Part shown: piece after piece, positions 10,297 through 19,584 of the stretch | Position numbering within the stretch: position 1 is the stretch's first letter | How the letters are laid out: each line of letters begins with the position of its first letter | Source of the DNA: Chloroflexi bacterium TSY | GTDB taxonomy: Bacteria > Chloroflexota > Anaerolineae > Caldilineales > Caldilineaceae | Assembly (NCBI GenBank): GCA_019217005.1 | Contig: JAHBNG010000042.1 | Location: 42,198 to 106,197, forward strand | Length of the DNA: 64,000 nt | Direction of reading: 5' to 3' | Notes under the pieces: model-generated | Told to the model about the DNA's origin: nothing | What the model saw: only the letters and a program-made list of their open reading frames with translations | Databases searched by the model: none | Program-made: the position numbers and the translations under genes

Positions 10297-11805
10297 TTAG
10301 TTAAGTATCCCCGATGCCGGTCTTGCGCGTTGTTTGGCCCATTCACGTAACCCTTCTATTTCCTCTTCCATCATGCGACTGAGGGGCACAGTCTCTTGTA
10401 GAACATCGAGCAGATCTCCCATCTCTAAGGGGCGACGCTGATCAAATGCTTCGTAAAGTCCTGCTATCACTGCTTGTTCGATTTCGGCGCCCGACAACCC
10501 ATCTGATGCCATTGCGAGTGAATATAAGTCAAACTGTTCTGGTGTACGATTTCTTTTTTCTAGGTGAATCTTCCAAATGTCAGAACGTTCACTGGCATCG
10601 GGTAAATCGACGAAAAAGATTTCATCAAAACGTCCTTTACGGACCAATTCGGGTGGCAATTGTGTCACGCTGTTGGCAGTGGCAATGACGAAGACGGGCG
10701 CATTTTTTTCTTGGAGCCAGGTAATAAAGCTGCCAAAGACACGAGCTGCAGTCCCCGCGTCACTTACGTTACTGGACCCGACGCCAGAGAAACCCTTCTC
10801 GATCTCATCCACCCAAAGCACCACGGGTGCGATGCTCTCGGCGATCCGAATGGCGTTGCGTAAATTTTCTTCGCTGGATCCAACGAGGGAGGCAAAAAGT
10901 CGACCTACGTCGAGCCGCAATAAGGGCAACCGCCAGGAGTTGGCGACTGACTTGGCGATCAAAGATTTGCCACAACCTTGGACGCCAACCAGAAGAATTC
11001 CTTTGGGTTCCGGCAAACCAAAGTCCCGCGCTTCTTTGCTAAAAGCACGTACTCGCTTGCGTAGCCATTCTTTCAGCGTGCTCAATCCCCCCACGCTTCT
11101 CATCTGTTCTGAGCTGTCGTAAAACTCTAGCAAACCGCTTTTTCTGATGATCTGTTGCTTTTCGGCCGAAACCGATTCGATGGCATCTCCATCGAGCTGA
11201 CCACCCGCCTCGATGACGGCCTTGGCAATGGCGTTCGTGGCTTCGCTTTGCGTCAAGCCCAAGCACGCTTGTGTGAGACGGGTGCGCTGACGTTTATCAA
11301 GCGTCACTTTGGCTTTGGTTTTGTTTTGCGTCGATTTGCGAAGACTCTTAATGATATTGTCGAGTAATCGTTCCAGTTGCATTGAATCTGGTAGGGCAAA
11401 ATCAACGACCGTAACTTCTTTCTCCAATTCAGGCGGAATGTTGAGAACAGGCCCCAAGAGCAAGACAGTCTTTTCGCTTGTCCCAAGAGCGAAAGCAATT
11501 TCTCGCAATCGGCGGACAATGTTTTGATCTTTGAGAAACGGATGGAAGTCTCGTAATACCCAGATTGCCGCCTCCTCAAATTCGTCGACTGAAGAAAGTA
11601 GCGCTAGCGGATCTCGTTTGCCAGAATCAATACTATTTGGCACCGCGGGATTGACAACCCCTTGTGTCACACTCCAGAGAAAGAGCCTCTTTTTTTGAGC
11701 GGTGGCCAGAGCTTCAATTTCATCCAGTGCACGCGCTTCTTCTGGTGTAACGATCCAGAGAAGAGGGTAACGAGCGCGGATATAGATATCTAGTTCTTTT
11801 TGCAT
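10297..11805 (-). CDS. AAA family ATPase, Ycf46-like (502 aa)
   Basis: AAA+ ATPase. The N-terminal 230 residues (starting [18 protein letters not shown], then [11 protein letters not shown]) match the divergent N-domain seen in Ycf46-type proteins of cyanobacteria and plastids. The AAA module has Walker A GVQGCGKS (274-281), Walker B VLWVDE (329-334), a sensor-1 Asn in VIATANSV and an arginine-finger region [11 protein letters not shown]. No protease domain follows, unlike FtsH. Stop and start codons of this gene and the upstream TerB_N gene are separated by 4 bases, so they are almost certainly co-transcribed and probably work as one complex. Substrate unknown. Confidence 0.9.
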   Translation of the reverse strand: MQKELDIYIRARYPLLWIVTPEEARALDEIEALATAQKKRLFLWSVTQGVVNPAVPNSIDSGKRDPLALLSSVDEFEEAAIWVLRDFHPFLKDQNIVRRLREIAFALGTSEKTVLLLGPVLNIPPELEKEVTVVDFALPDSMQLERLLDNIIKSLRKSTQNKTKAKVTLDKRQRTRLTQACLGLTQSEATNAIAKAVIEAGGQLDGDAIESVSAEKQQIIRKSGLLEFYDSSEQMRSVGGLSTLKEWLRKRVRAFSKEARDFGLPEPKGILLVGVQGCGKSLIAKSVANSWRLPLLRLDVGRLFASLVGSSEENLRNAIRIAESIAPVVLWVDEIEKGFSGVGSSNVSDAGTAARVFGSFITWLQEKNAPVFVIATANSVTQLPPELVRKGRFDEIFFVDLPDASERSDIWKIHLEKRNRTPEQFDLYSLAMASDGLSGAEIEQAVIAGLYEAFDQRRPLEMGDLLDVLQETVPLSRMMEEEIEGLREWAKQRARPASGILN

Positions 11806-11809
11806 AAGG

Positions 11810-13000
11810 TCATCTCAGGTACTGTGAATAAGGCCAGATCTTCCATTTTTCTAATTCCTCACCCCGTAGATAGACATGCACGGTTGACCAATTCTGTACA
11901 TAGTCCCACAATACCCAGAAGTGGCGGATCTCGCGTTTGTGAAAGATGAGACGATAGACCATATTGCGATCTTCGTCCATCAACTGCCGAAAACCTGGTC
12001 GTTTTTTGGCTTGGTGGAGCACGTAGTCGAAGTACTCTGAACGACTATGCCCAAATTCGAGAACTAGCTGCCAAACATCTTCTGGCATTTCTTCTTCTGT
12101 GTCTCTATTTTCGACATCCTTGCTGTTCACAAGCCCCATTGGTTCCAATTTTTCTTCAGCTGTGAGTTCTGCCAGTTCATGTAGATACGGCTCCAAAATC
12201 AAACGCAAATTTGGTTGGGGCACAGCAAAGCGCAAATCCCGATGAGCGCAGCGCCAAGGGCGTGGTTTTTTCTCATCATTAGAGAGCTGTTCTAACCCGT
12301 ATGCAAGCAGTTCCTGACCCAATGTTTCTTGTAGCGAAGACAATCTCATGGTCATGATGTCGCTAGAAGGTTCATCTTGGATTCCTATCCAATACTTGAG
12401 TAATTGTCTGAGCAGGGCCGGCGTTGTTTTTTCGCGTAGTAGTGCTAGATGACCGACAGCAGTCGTGAAGAGGTTGACATGCACGAAACCTTGAGCGATC
12501 CAAGCACTGAGGCGTTTGCCATCCTGCAGCAGCCAGAGGCCGAGCAGAATCGCACGACTCAGCGCCTGATTGTCGCGCCACTCAGATGATGATTGCAAAT
12601 ACTGTAGGCTCAACAATGTATCTTGCGTTTTGTTGTTCTGTTGGATAAGATTGGTTTCTAAATGCGCAAGATAGAGATTCTGAAAGGCTAGCGGTGCCGT
12701 TGCGGTTGGTTGCTGTAGCCATTGCAGAAACAGATAACGCTGTTCCGGAGTTAACCCAGCATAGCCTAAACTGGGATGAGGGATGGGAATCGTGTCGCCC
12801 TCATTAGGCGGTGTAATAATGAGGTTTGTATCAACTTGCGCGTAGTCATTATCAGGCTCAATTTTTTGAACTGACAATGCTTCGAGCTTATATATACCCA
12901 AATTGAACGTATCACAGAGCACTTGGTGAGCAGGTTTCGATTGCCCAGCGATGCGTACAAGAGGATTCTTGATTTCGGGTCGTACTGCTTGCTTACTCAT
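11810..13000 (-). CDS. TerB N-terminal domain protein (396 aa)
   Basis: The stretch [20 protein letters not shown] (residues 78-97) is the core signature of the TerB_N domain, found in proteins linked by comparative genomics to tellurite-type stress and DNA-processing systems that often include superfamily-2 helicases. The rest is mostly helical, with no enzymatic motif visible; no TerB or TerB_C domain could be seen. The start chosen is [10 protein letters not shown] at 13000 rather than an upstream Met at 13081, because the extra 27 residues overlap an intergenic hairpin. First gene of the operon with the AAA ATPase and the SNF2 helicase, so it is a likely adaptor or regulator of the two motors. 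Confidence 0.75.
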   Translation of the reverse strand: MSKQAVRPEIKNPLVRIAGQSKPAHQVLCDTFNLGIYKLEALSVQKIEPDNDYAQVDTNLIITPPNEGDTIPIPHPSLGYAGLTPEQRYLFLQWLQQPTATAPLAFQNLYLAHLETNLIQQNNKTQDTLLSLQYLQSSSEWRDNQALSRAILLGLWLLQDGKRLSAWIAQGFVHVNLFTTAVGHLALLREKTTPALLRQLLKYWIGIQDEPSSDIMTMRLSSLQETLGQELLAYGLEQLSNDEKKPRPWRCAHRDLRFAVPQPNLRLILEPYLHELAELTAEEKLEPMGLVNSKDVENRDTEEEMPEDVWQLVLEFGHSRSEYFDYVLHQAKKRPGFRQLMDEDRNMVYRLIFHKREIRHFWVLWDYVQNWSTVHVYLRGEELEKWKIWPYSQYLR

Positions 13001-13053
13001 GCTCGTAATTGTACAAGCATGAGAGGATATGTTCAATATTAAAAGATGCATAT

Positions 13054-13098
13054 GAGCCGCACAATGATCTATCCATTGCAAAGATCATTGTGCGGCTC
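13054..13098 (-). terminator. Intrinsic terminator after the 108-aa gene
   Basis: Perfect 17-base arms GAGCCGCACAATGATCT / AGATCATTGTGCGGCTC around an 11-base loop, followed on the minus strand by a T-containing tract (CATCTTTTAAT). It separates the 13114-13440 gene from the TerB_N operon. Confidence 0.7.
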
Positions 13099-13113
13099 GT
13101 ATCTTTAACGCGC

Positions 13114-13440
13114 TTACCACGCTGGTTTGGCTTCAAAACCAAGGACAATATTGAATGGAGAGCGGTGAGGTTGGTTTTCTGTCAGCGCAGATGCAGTCTC
13201 ATTTTGCCGTATCATCTTGGTTGAGGTGGGACCGACTTCTGTGATAGCTTGACGAGCACTCATCATAGAACGATTTATATCTTTCTTGTGGACGTGCTTT
13301 GAGTAGATGGGTCCAAGTCGTCGATCGAACCCGAATTTGCCACCTAATCCATTCGTAAATCCGTTTCCAGAACCTGAGTAACCGTTTTCATTGATGGCAC
13401 TAAACACACGATTTATGATCATTCGTAGGCGTGTAGACAT
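13114..13440 (-). CDS. Hypothetical small protein (108 aa)
   Basis: No recognised family. Basic N-terminus (MSTRLRMIINRVFSAI) is followed by a Gly/Asn-rich stretch (NGYSGSGNGFTNGLGGKFGF), then a polar C-terminus ending FNIVLGFEAKPAW. Start has a reasonable ribosome binding site (AAGGAAA, 9 bases upstream). A strong terminator follows, supporting a real transcription unit. The Gly-rich part may be flexible or a precursor-like segment, but no processing motif is obvious. Lies between the TerB_N operon and a repeat-filled gap. Confidence 0.55.
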   Translation of the reverse strand: MSTRLRMIINRVFSAINENGYSGSGNGFTNGLGGKFGFDRRLGPIYSKHVHKKDINRSMMSARQAITEVGPTSTKMIRQNETASALTENQPHRSPFNIVLGFEAKPAW

Positions 13441-13510
13441 AACTATGTTTCCTTGCTTCCGGACTGATTTTACCGTCTATACTTTCAGCGTTCACCTCTG
13501 TGGTTGTTTA

Positions 13511-13590
13511 TGAAGCGGCATTAAATGAGTTTAACATGCTATTCTCGGATGAAACGAAGAAACTGTTAAACTCATTTAATGCTCATTCCC
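13511..13590 (-). repeat. R3 palindromic repeat, copy A
   Basis: Arms GCATTAAATGAGTTTAACA and TGTTAAACTCATTTAATGC around TATTCTCGGATGAAACGAAG. Same core (TTCTTCGTTTCA...GAGAAT on the other strand) as copies at 44220 and 58969. The gap 13441-13689 holds nothing else. Confidence 0.8.
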
Positions 13591-13689
13591 TACATGATTT
13601 ATTCATATCTGTAAGCCAGCCCCAACCGCTGATGAGTTATTGACGTTTGCAATTGACTCACTTTGTTGGCCCATTGTGGTTTGTTCAAT

Positions 13690-14115
13690 TCAAAGCGCCT
13701 CTTCCTGTTGACGGTTCTTTGCAATTATCTCGTTTCCATTAGACTTTGATTCGTCTGCGCGAACTGTAGCTTGCTCCAACGCTCGACGTCTCTCCTGTTC
13801 ATCGAGAGGCATTAGGCGCTCATCTGAATTGCCATCGTCCTCTTCGACGTCCAGAAGCTCATCCCAGAGATCGGGATCGTCATAATCTAACCCAACTAAG
13901 TCCATGTTACGCGGTAACCACTGTTTTGTGCGTGGTGTGGTCGAGTTGTGATTGTGCTTCAGTTGCTTCTTGGTTTTTTGTAGCGGTCGACGGTGCCTGT
14001 CGGTTGTTCGCTCTTGTCGTTTCTGCGCAATTCGTTCCTTCTTTCGACGACTGTGCTTATTTTGCGTGGTGCGTTTGTTTTGCTTGCTCTTGCTCTTATT
14101 TTTGTGATTGCTCAC
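13690..14115 (-). CDS. Hypothetical protein with basic head and acidic tail (141 aa)
   Basis: Unrecognised. The N-terminal 60 residues are extremely rich in Lys, Arg, Asn and Gln (SNHKNKSKSKQNKRTTQNKH), the C-terminal half is acidic (DYDDPDLWDELLDVEEDDG) and ends Gln-Glu-Glu-Ala-Leu. Such charge polarity is seen in nucleic-acid-binding or disordered linker proteins, but no motif proves that. The GTG at 14115 is preferred to ATG at 14133 because GGAG lies 10 bases ahead of it. IS copy 2 ends 26 bases upstream of the GTG, so the native promoter has been displaced. Confidence 0.5.
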   Translation of the reverse strand: MSNHKNKSKSKQNKRTTQNKHSRRKKERIAQKRQERTTDRHRRPLQKTKKQLKHNHNSTTPRTKQWLPRNMDLVGLDYDDPDLWDELLDVEEDDGNSDERLMPLDEQERRRALEQATVRADESKSNGNEIIAKNRQQEEAL

Positions 14116-14141
14116 TGGATCGTTTCTCCACATTCATAATA

Positions 14142-15635
14142 CTTTACTTTCTGGTAAAGGCTTGAGTGACAAAGGGCAAACCGAAAGGGGCGGAAAAAAG
14201 AATCCACCCTGAAAAAACGGGATAAAATGTAAAAATAGTGCTCGGCTAGTTTAAGCAGCGGCATTGAGGCGGCGATGAGCGAGAACGCCTTTAGGGAAAT
14301 GGTGTGAAACCGAGGCCTTTTTCCGAAAGTCAGGGTCGAGTTGGTCAGGAGTTGGAAAAAGAGCACTCGAGAGAACACGGCGCAGCCTGCCGGGAGTGGC
14401 TTGAGGCTCTCGATCCCAGTAGCCAGTCGGTATGGGAGGAAGAGAAGCGGCTAAATGGGAAAGAAGATTGCCAGCCAGCAGCCCCAGTTCAGGTAAGCGG
14501 AAACAAGCCTCATTGGCATGAACAAATTGACGATGTAAGCCAATCATCTGCTTGGAAGCCAAGGGGGGAGGTTCAACAGGCCAGCGTTCCAGGTAGACAA
14601 GATAAATGGTTTCAGGCTGCAAAGTCATAACGGTCGCCAAAACCAAAGGTGTGTTGTAGGCCGGATCCTGAATGACGTAAATCGAGTAGGTACGGTTGGC
14701 TGTATCCACCTTGGTTGTTCTGGGGACGAGATTGTGCCATGCTTGATAGCAAATCAGGCGACCACTATAGAGAAAGCGACCAGACGAGTCCGGAGTTGTA
14801 GCCTCGAGTCGCTTTCCTTATAGCTGCGAGAGAGCGGACGCACAATATCACCATATTCAGGTGGTCTGCCTTTTTCTTTGCGTTTGGGGAACTCATTGCG
14901 GCGCACTGTGCAGTTAATGGCTTCCCGCAGGACAAATCGGTCGACGTCGCTTTCTAGCATTTCTCTGATTGTAAACCCGGCATCGACCACCGCCACTTCG
15001 TCTGACTCCAGTGATTTCTTCGTCTCTGTCAGCAGCTTTTTCCGAAACTCACTTTCCTTTGTTCCAACCGTGCATCTCATGATTGCCTTGAGCAGTGGCA
15101 CTCGCTTCCCGCCTATCTCCCCGAGCTTATCATCACTCCAAAGATGAGCGCGGCAATGCCCGACGAGCCGTTGAGTTATAGAGTCGGTTCACTTTCCTTG
15201 CAGCTTCGGTCGCCAGAACCCTGTGATATCTATGCTTTTCACTCGGTACCCTTCTAACTTTTTTGCCTCCCATTCCCTTTCCACTTCTTCTTGCCACGAC
15301 CCCAGCAGACTTGTGATATCCCATGATCCATATCGAAAGCTCCACCAGCTTCGCCGGAGCTCCTCATCTTCAAACCCGCTTTCTTTCAATGCGCTATGGA
15401 TTGCTCCTCGACTTTTCAGAAACGACCCATTCAGCATTGCCCACATCAGACGCATTACATTTACGTTTGTTCCCATCGGCGTTACTTGCAATACATTCAT
15501 CAGTACTGCTATAGTTATTTCTGGCGCGGTTAGCATTCCTTCCTCCTTTTTGGGTTCTCTACCTTTAGGATGAACTGCTAACCGCTTTTTGTCACATTTC
15601 TCACCTCATCTCTTTTCTTTTACCAGAAAGTAAAG
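14142..15635 (-). mobile_element. IS4-superfamily element, copy 2 (1,494 bp)
   Basis: Same ends as copy 1 (CTTTACTTTCTGGTAAAG and complement) with a TAATA duplication (14137-14141 and 15636-15640). Reverse orientation. Inserted between the 141-aa gene and an R4 repeat. Confidence 0.93.
14251..15536 (-). pseudogene. IS4-superfamily transposase of copy 2, frameshifted
   Basis: Reads as three pieces (15536-15189, 15101-14754, 14709-14251) that align end to end with the intact core of copy 1. The differences are single missing bases in runs: a C in GCCCGCGC near 15160, a G in the GGGGG run near 15120 and a G in AAGGGAAAG near 14816. Unlike copy 1 it keeps the Trp-Trp-Ser triplet and the normal C-terminus ending LNAAA. 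All three catalytic motifs are present in the pieces. Either decayed or affected by homopolymer errors. Confidence 0.85.
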
Positions 15636-15643
15636 TAATATAG

Positions 15644-15720
15644 AGTGTGTACCACAAAGGTGTGTAAATGAAGCAGGTTCTCTGACTAAGTGTTCTCCAT
15701 TTGCACACTTTGGGACACAC
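15644..15720. repeat. R4 palindromic repeat, copy 2
   Basis: GTGTGTACCACAAAGG...TGTGTAAATG and TTTGCACACTTTGGGACA arms around TCTCTGACTAAG. Directly abuts the TAATA duplication of IS copy 2. Confidence 0.85.
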
Positions 15721-15764
15721 TGCTTAATATAGGCGATCCGGTAAAGATCACACCGGATCTGGCC

Positions 15765-15860
15765 TTAGATTTGAATTCGTTCGAACGGTAGGCGTTCGAC
15801 CTCTTGTCGTTGTGAATCACTCCATACATTGACTTGCATTTGTTTTGTTGTCTGAAGCAT
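15765..15860 (-). CDS. Very small ORF with a strong ribosome binding site (31 aa)
   Basis: An AAAGGAGG element stands 9 bases before an ATG that opens a 31-codon frame (MLQTTKQMQVNVWSDSQRQE...). A hairpin (GATCCGGT...ACCGGATC, 15735-15760) follows the stop. The pattern of strong binding site, tiny polar peptide and hairpin recalls a leader or attenuator unit whose downstream gene has been displaced by IS copy 2 and the R4 repeat, or an independent microprotein. It has no recognisable domain. Confidence 0.4.
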   Translation of the reverse strand: MLQTTKQMQVNVWSDSQRQEVERLPFERIQI

Positions 15861-16039
15861 AAACTTAACCTCCTTTGTCGATAAAGCTTTCAATCTGGTT
15901 TGTCCAGCTCTCAATGAGCCTGAATAGAGTAGCGGTTTGTTTTGCACAATAATAAATATCACTTTGTGAACTTATCTGATGTAAAAATACATAAATTCGC
16001 AAGATGAGTTCTATTGTCTGGGTCAAACTTGAAGTTCAT

Positions 16040-17903
16040 CTAATTGATCAACTTCTGCTTTAATTCTTGATAGCGTTGCCATCCACCCAAATATCGCTTT
16101 AACTGACCATGTTCTAATTCCCAAATCTCTGAAAGTTCCTCATCACGCGTAAAGCGCTCAATAAAGTGTCTGTCATGAGAAATCGCTATGATTGCACCGC
16201 GAAAATTGAGTAAAGCTTGCTCAAATTGTTCTAAGACGTCGAGACTGATGTGATTCGTCGGCTCGTCTAACAGAAGAATATTGGCTCGTTGTCCAATTAG
16301 TTGGGCGATCTGTAATTTTCGCTGTTGACCAATGCTCAAAGTAGTTGCGCTCTTACTGAGATCTTCATAACGAAAGAGCCCATAACGCAGGAGTTCTGCC
16401 TTAAGTTCTTCCCATTCTCCCACGCGATTGCCACGAAATGCCTCAAAGAGCGTACTCTGGCTATTCAAAGTCTCCTGTTCTTGATCCAAATAGCCTAAAA
16501 CAACACTTTTCGCAATATCGAGGTAACCTGCATCTGGCGTTTCGTAACCTGCGAGAATCTTCAACAAAGTGCTCTTGCCTGCTCCATTGGGCCCAATCAG
16601 AACAACACGGCTATTCGATCCCAATGAAAAATCGACCTCGTGTAGAACCGTCTGAGTGCCGAAAGATACCGTCAGGTCTGCGACATAGATCGGTAGCTTA
16701 TTGGGGTGGTTCAAAATTAGGTTTACACTTTTGATATATAGACAAAAATCTATATGAGACCGTTTTCTCTCTGAGAACCGGCGAAATCAGAGAATATAAA
16801 CGTTCTTTCTGTTTCTAAAAGTGTAAACCTATCTATCCAGCTAAAATGAACCACCCCAGCTTATTGGCTAAAAATTCGGGGTCAAAATCTGGATTGATCG
16901 TGAGTTCTGATGGTGGTTTGGGAATCGGTTCTGCCTGGATGCGACGTAGCTTCTCCTCTGCTGCCCGTACATTGCGCGAGATTGTATCCTGGACGCGTCC
17001 GCCTTTGTGATCATATGCCATCTTGTCACCATCTCGTGGGGGCCGATTGTGTGCGACGCGTCGAGCTTTCCCGCTAATGATGCGACGGAGTTGCCAGATC
17101 TCCTCCTGCTGTTCCCAGTAGCGTTCCACCCATTGAACCCGCTCGTCTGCTTTTGCTTTGGCGTAAAATTCATAGTCACCACTATAGAATTTGACCTGAT
17201 GTGAGTGTTCATCGACTTCGACAATAGAGGCGACTGTTTGATTGAGAAAATACCGATCATGAGAGACTGCAAAAATCGCACCGGAAAAGCTTTGGAGATA
17301 TCCTTCGAGCCATTCGAGGGCAATAAAATCCAGATGGTTTGTTGGTTCATCCAATAACAGTAGATCAGGCTGGCCCAAAAGAAGGGCGGCCAAACTTACA
17401 CGAGTTTTTTCACCACCAGATAGCGTTGAAATGGGGCGCTGTCGTTCAATATGGTTGACATGAAGTCCAGTTAACACTTGCTCCAAGAGCCGTTCGATCG
17501 CATAGCCATTTTGTTGCTCAAAGCGTTCGGCCAACTGGCTATATTCAGCCAGAATCTCTGGTAAATGATGACTGTCCGTTGCCATTTTGCTTTCCAGTGA
17601 CCTCATTTGCTGTTCTATCAGTTTCAGCTCGTTGAATGGCTGGTCTAGCAACTGTGCGACAGTAAGTTTTTCGGCAGTCGCTAACGTCTGTGGTAGATAA
17701 CCGATTTGTTTCCCTTCGGTTAGGGAAAGGGTTCCGCTATCGGGTTCTACTTCGCCAACAATGATTTTGAGCAATGTTGATTTTCCAGCTCCATTTGCTC
17801 CCACGAGGCCAATTTTCTGTCCAACATGTATTGTGAGCGACACATTGTCCAACACCTGTTGATGGCCAAAGGTTTTGGATATTTGATCAATTGAAAGTAA
17901 CAT
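16040..17903 (-). pseudogene. ABC-F ATPase (antibiotic-resistance, ribosome-protection type) split by MITE-A
   Basis: Two-ABC-domain cytosolic protein without membrane segments; ABC-F proteins act on the ribosome. First domain: Walker A GANGAGKST, signature LSGGEKTR, Walker B LLLLDEPTNHLD. A linker rich in charged residues (YWEQQEEIWQLRR to SRNVRAAEEKLRRI) is like that of the TlrC/OleB/CarA resistance group. Second domain: GPNGAGKST, LSIGQQRK, ILLLDEPTNH. The halves (17903-16858 and 16694-16040) are separated by a 155-bp MITE-A with AGCTTATT duplications; removing it joins NKL-PIYVADL in frame to give 566 residues. The first half now ends at a stop inside the MITE. A leader peptide and intrinsic terminator precede it. 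Resistance substrate is unknown. Confidence 0.9.
16703..16857. mobile_element. MITE-A copy 3 (subtype 1), inside the ABC-F gene
   Basis: 155 bp, same ends as the other copies, 8-bp duplication AGCTTATT (16695-16702 and 16858-16865). Differs from copy 1 at very few positions, indicating recent spread. Confidence 0.95.
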
Positions 17904-17937
17904 AATTCCAAAGGCTCAAAAGCACTTCTTAACAACA

Positions 17938-17974
17938 AAAAACGGCCATCGAGTCGACTGACCCATGGCCGTTT
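17938..17974 (-). terminator. Intrinsic terminator / attenuator ahead of the ABC-F gene
   Basis: On the minus strand, arms AAACGGCCAT and ATGGCCGTTT enclose a 14-base loop and are followed by TTTTTTGTTGTT. It lies about 35 bases upstream of the ABC-F start and downstream of the leader peptide, so transcription would stop before the ABC-F gene unless read-through is induced. Confidence 0.75.
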
Positions 17975-18182
17975 GTGCTTTGGATGTTACTCTTGTACTG
18001 GAACATCTTGCGTGTCTTGACAAAACAGAACGACCACGGTGCAGAGCGTCCGTAGCCGCTTAATCCTATACTGAGCAATGCCCTCAAACACCTTTACAGA
18101 AGCAAAGGTACAGCGTTGAGTTGATGCGTGGCATATAAACGTAGGATGTAGGAACTTTGCGTTGGTGTTGATCCCGCAAGAT

Positions 18183-18251
18183 CTAACAAATGTGCGGCAA
18201 GTACGCTCTTAAATTGCAGTTGGATACTTTGTTTGTATGAGTTGATTTCAT
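18183..18251 (-). CDS. Leader peptide of the ABC-F gene (22 aa)
   Basis: A consensus ribosome binding site (AAAGGAGG, 18263-18270) stands 11 bases before an ATG that opens a 22-codon frame starting MKSTHTNKVSN and ending PHIC. The stop lies about 210 bases upstream of the attenuator hairpin. Short translated leaders followed by terminators are a known control layout for antibiotic-responsive ABC-F and related resistance genes, where ribosome stalling on the leader permits read-through. The peptide itself has no known homologue to me; the case rests on the binding site, position and hairpin. Confidence 0.6.
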   Translation of the reverse strand: MKSTHTNKVSNCNLRAYLPHIC

Positions 18252-18390
18252 ATTCGTACTTGCCTCCTTTCAAAGGATCGTCCAGCTTTACTATATACTT
18301 TTATTGTGTAGTTGGGTGATTGTAACTGTATGAACTTGAGATAATCAGAAATGTTTACCACTTAACTTGTGTATTTTATCAAACAAAGGT

Positions 18391-18419
18391 AGTTTATCAT
18401 ACCTTTTCATGGATGTCAA
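18391..18419 (-). promoter_or_regulatory. Candidate sigma-70 promoter of the ABC-F leader
   Basis: Minus-strand TTGACA (18414-18419) and TAAACT (18391-18396) separated by 17 bases. Transcription would start near 18384, about 130 bases before the leader start codon. The rest of 18252-18645 shows no coding frame that I can support. Confidence 0.45.
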
Positions 18420-18645
18420 GCACCCTTTCTGTGTTCTGTTTCGTGTCAGGATGTGTATAAGATGTCATTTTTTCAGTGAGAAACCAATATTTGTGCGTGT
18501 TTCTATTTGGTTAACTTTGTGTTTTGTGAGTTTATGGAATAAGGTGAAATATAAACCAGAAACGAGAATCTCCTATTCAATAGACGGACGACCACTACGT
18601 GAGCAGAATGACACGCTGTGACACTTTTTTAAATATACAGACAAA

Positions 18646-19467
18646 ATGAACAATCAAAGCAGTGTTCGTGATATAGATACAAACAAGCATGAAGTTGTCG
18701 GCATTATACCTGTCGGCGGTTACGGAACGCGGTTGGGCGTCCTACCATGCAGCAAAGAGCTATTACCGATTGGGGTGCATCGAGACTCAGATGGATTGCC
18801 CGGCCCACCCAAAGTGGTTACTCAGTATTTGCTCGAAAAAATGGGCATTGCTCAAGTTAAGAAGGTTTATTTCATTTTGCGGACCGGAAAATGGGATATT
18901 CCTACCTATTTTGGCGATGGTAGTCAGATCGAGATGAATTTGGCCTATTTAATGCTTAATTTGCCTTACGGTGTGCCTTATACAGTCGATCAAGCATATC
19001 CATTTGTGCGCGATTCATTGGTCGTTTTTGGTTTTCCTGATATCCTTTTTGAACCTTGTGATGCTTTTTCGGTCATGTTAGCGAAACAGTTTTCAACCCA
19101 TGCCGACCTGGTACTTGGCCTCTTTCCTTCGCAAAATCCACAAAAGCAAGATATGGTCCGACTAAATGCAGAGGGTCAGGTTGCTGAAATCATCATCAAA
19201 CCTCAAGAGACCGACCTGAGTTATACTTGGATCATTGCGGTCTGGACGCCAACGTTTACACAATTTTTGCATGAGTATCTGGCCCGACTGGAAGCATCAT
19301 ATCTCAGAGAGCAATTGGAAGAACGTGCTGAACTTCATCTCGGACACGTTTTTCAGTCTGCTATCGATTCAGACTTGTATGTTGAGTCGGTCTGTTTTCC
19401 TGAGGGGAACTGTTTGGATATTGGGACTCCCGATGATTTAATCAAAGCGATTCGGCAATATACTTGA
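18646..19467 (+). CDS. Sugar nucleotidyltransferase (273 aa)
   Basis: Transfers a nucleotidyl group onto a sugar-1-phosphate. The N-terminal motif PVGGYGTRLGVL...SKELLPIG (about residues 24-45) is the nucleotide-binding signature of the RmlA/GalU-type transferases; VVFGFPDILFEP (near 127) is where the metal-binding Asp of this fold lies, and a late EGNCLDIGTPDDL motif closes the catalytic domain. The length matches a catalytic domain without a C-terminal left-handed helix. The following gene begins 118 bases later on the same strand. The exact sugar cannot be read from sequence. Confidence 0.88.
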   Translation: MNNQSSVRDIDTNKHEVVGIIPVGGYGTRLGVLPCSKELLPIGVHRDSDGLPGPPKVVTQYLLEKMGIAQVKKVYFILRTGKWDIPTYFGDGSQIEMNLAYLMLNLPYGVPYTVDQAYPFVRDSLVVFGFPDILFEPCDAFSVMLAKQFSTHADLVLGLFPSQNPQKQDMVRLNAEGQVAEIIIKPQETDLSYTWIIAVWTPTFTQFLHEYLARLEASYLREQLEERAELHLGHVFQSAIDSDLYVESVCFPEGNCLDIGTPDDLIKAIRQYT

Positions 19468-19584
19468 CCCTTATTCCTGGATTTTCAAGAGTGGTTCAGT
19501 TGACACCGATTGCTACTTTAGCTACCATTCAGGATATCCCCATAAAAACCAAGAAATAATACTATCATTACAAGGAACTACACT

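Noticed and set aside
13001..13081. Upstream start for the TerB_N gene
   Set aside because: It would run through the perfect hairpin of the convergent unit; ATG at 13000 is preferred.
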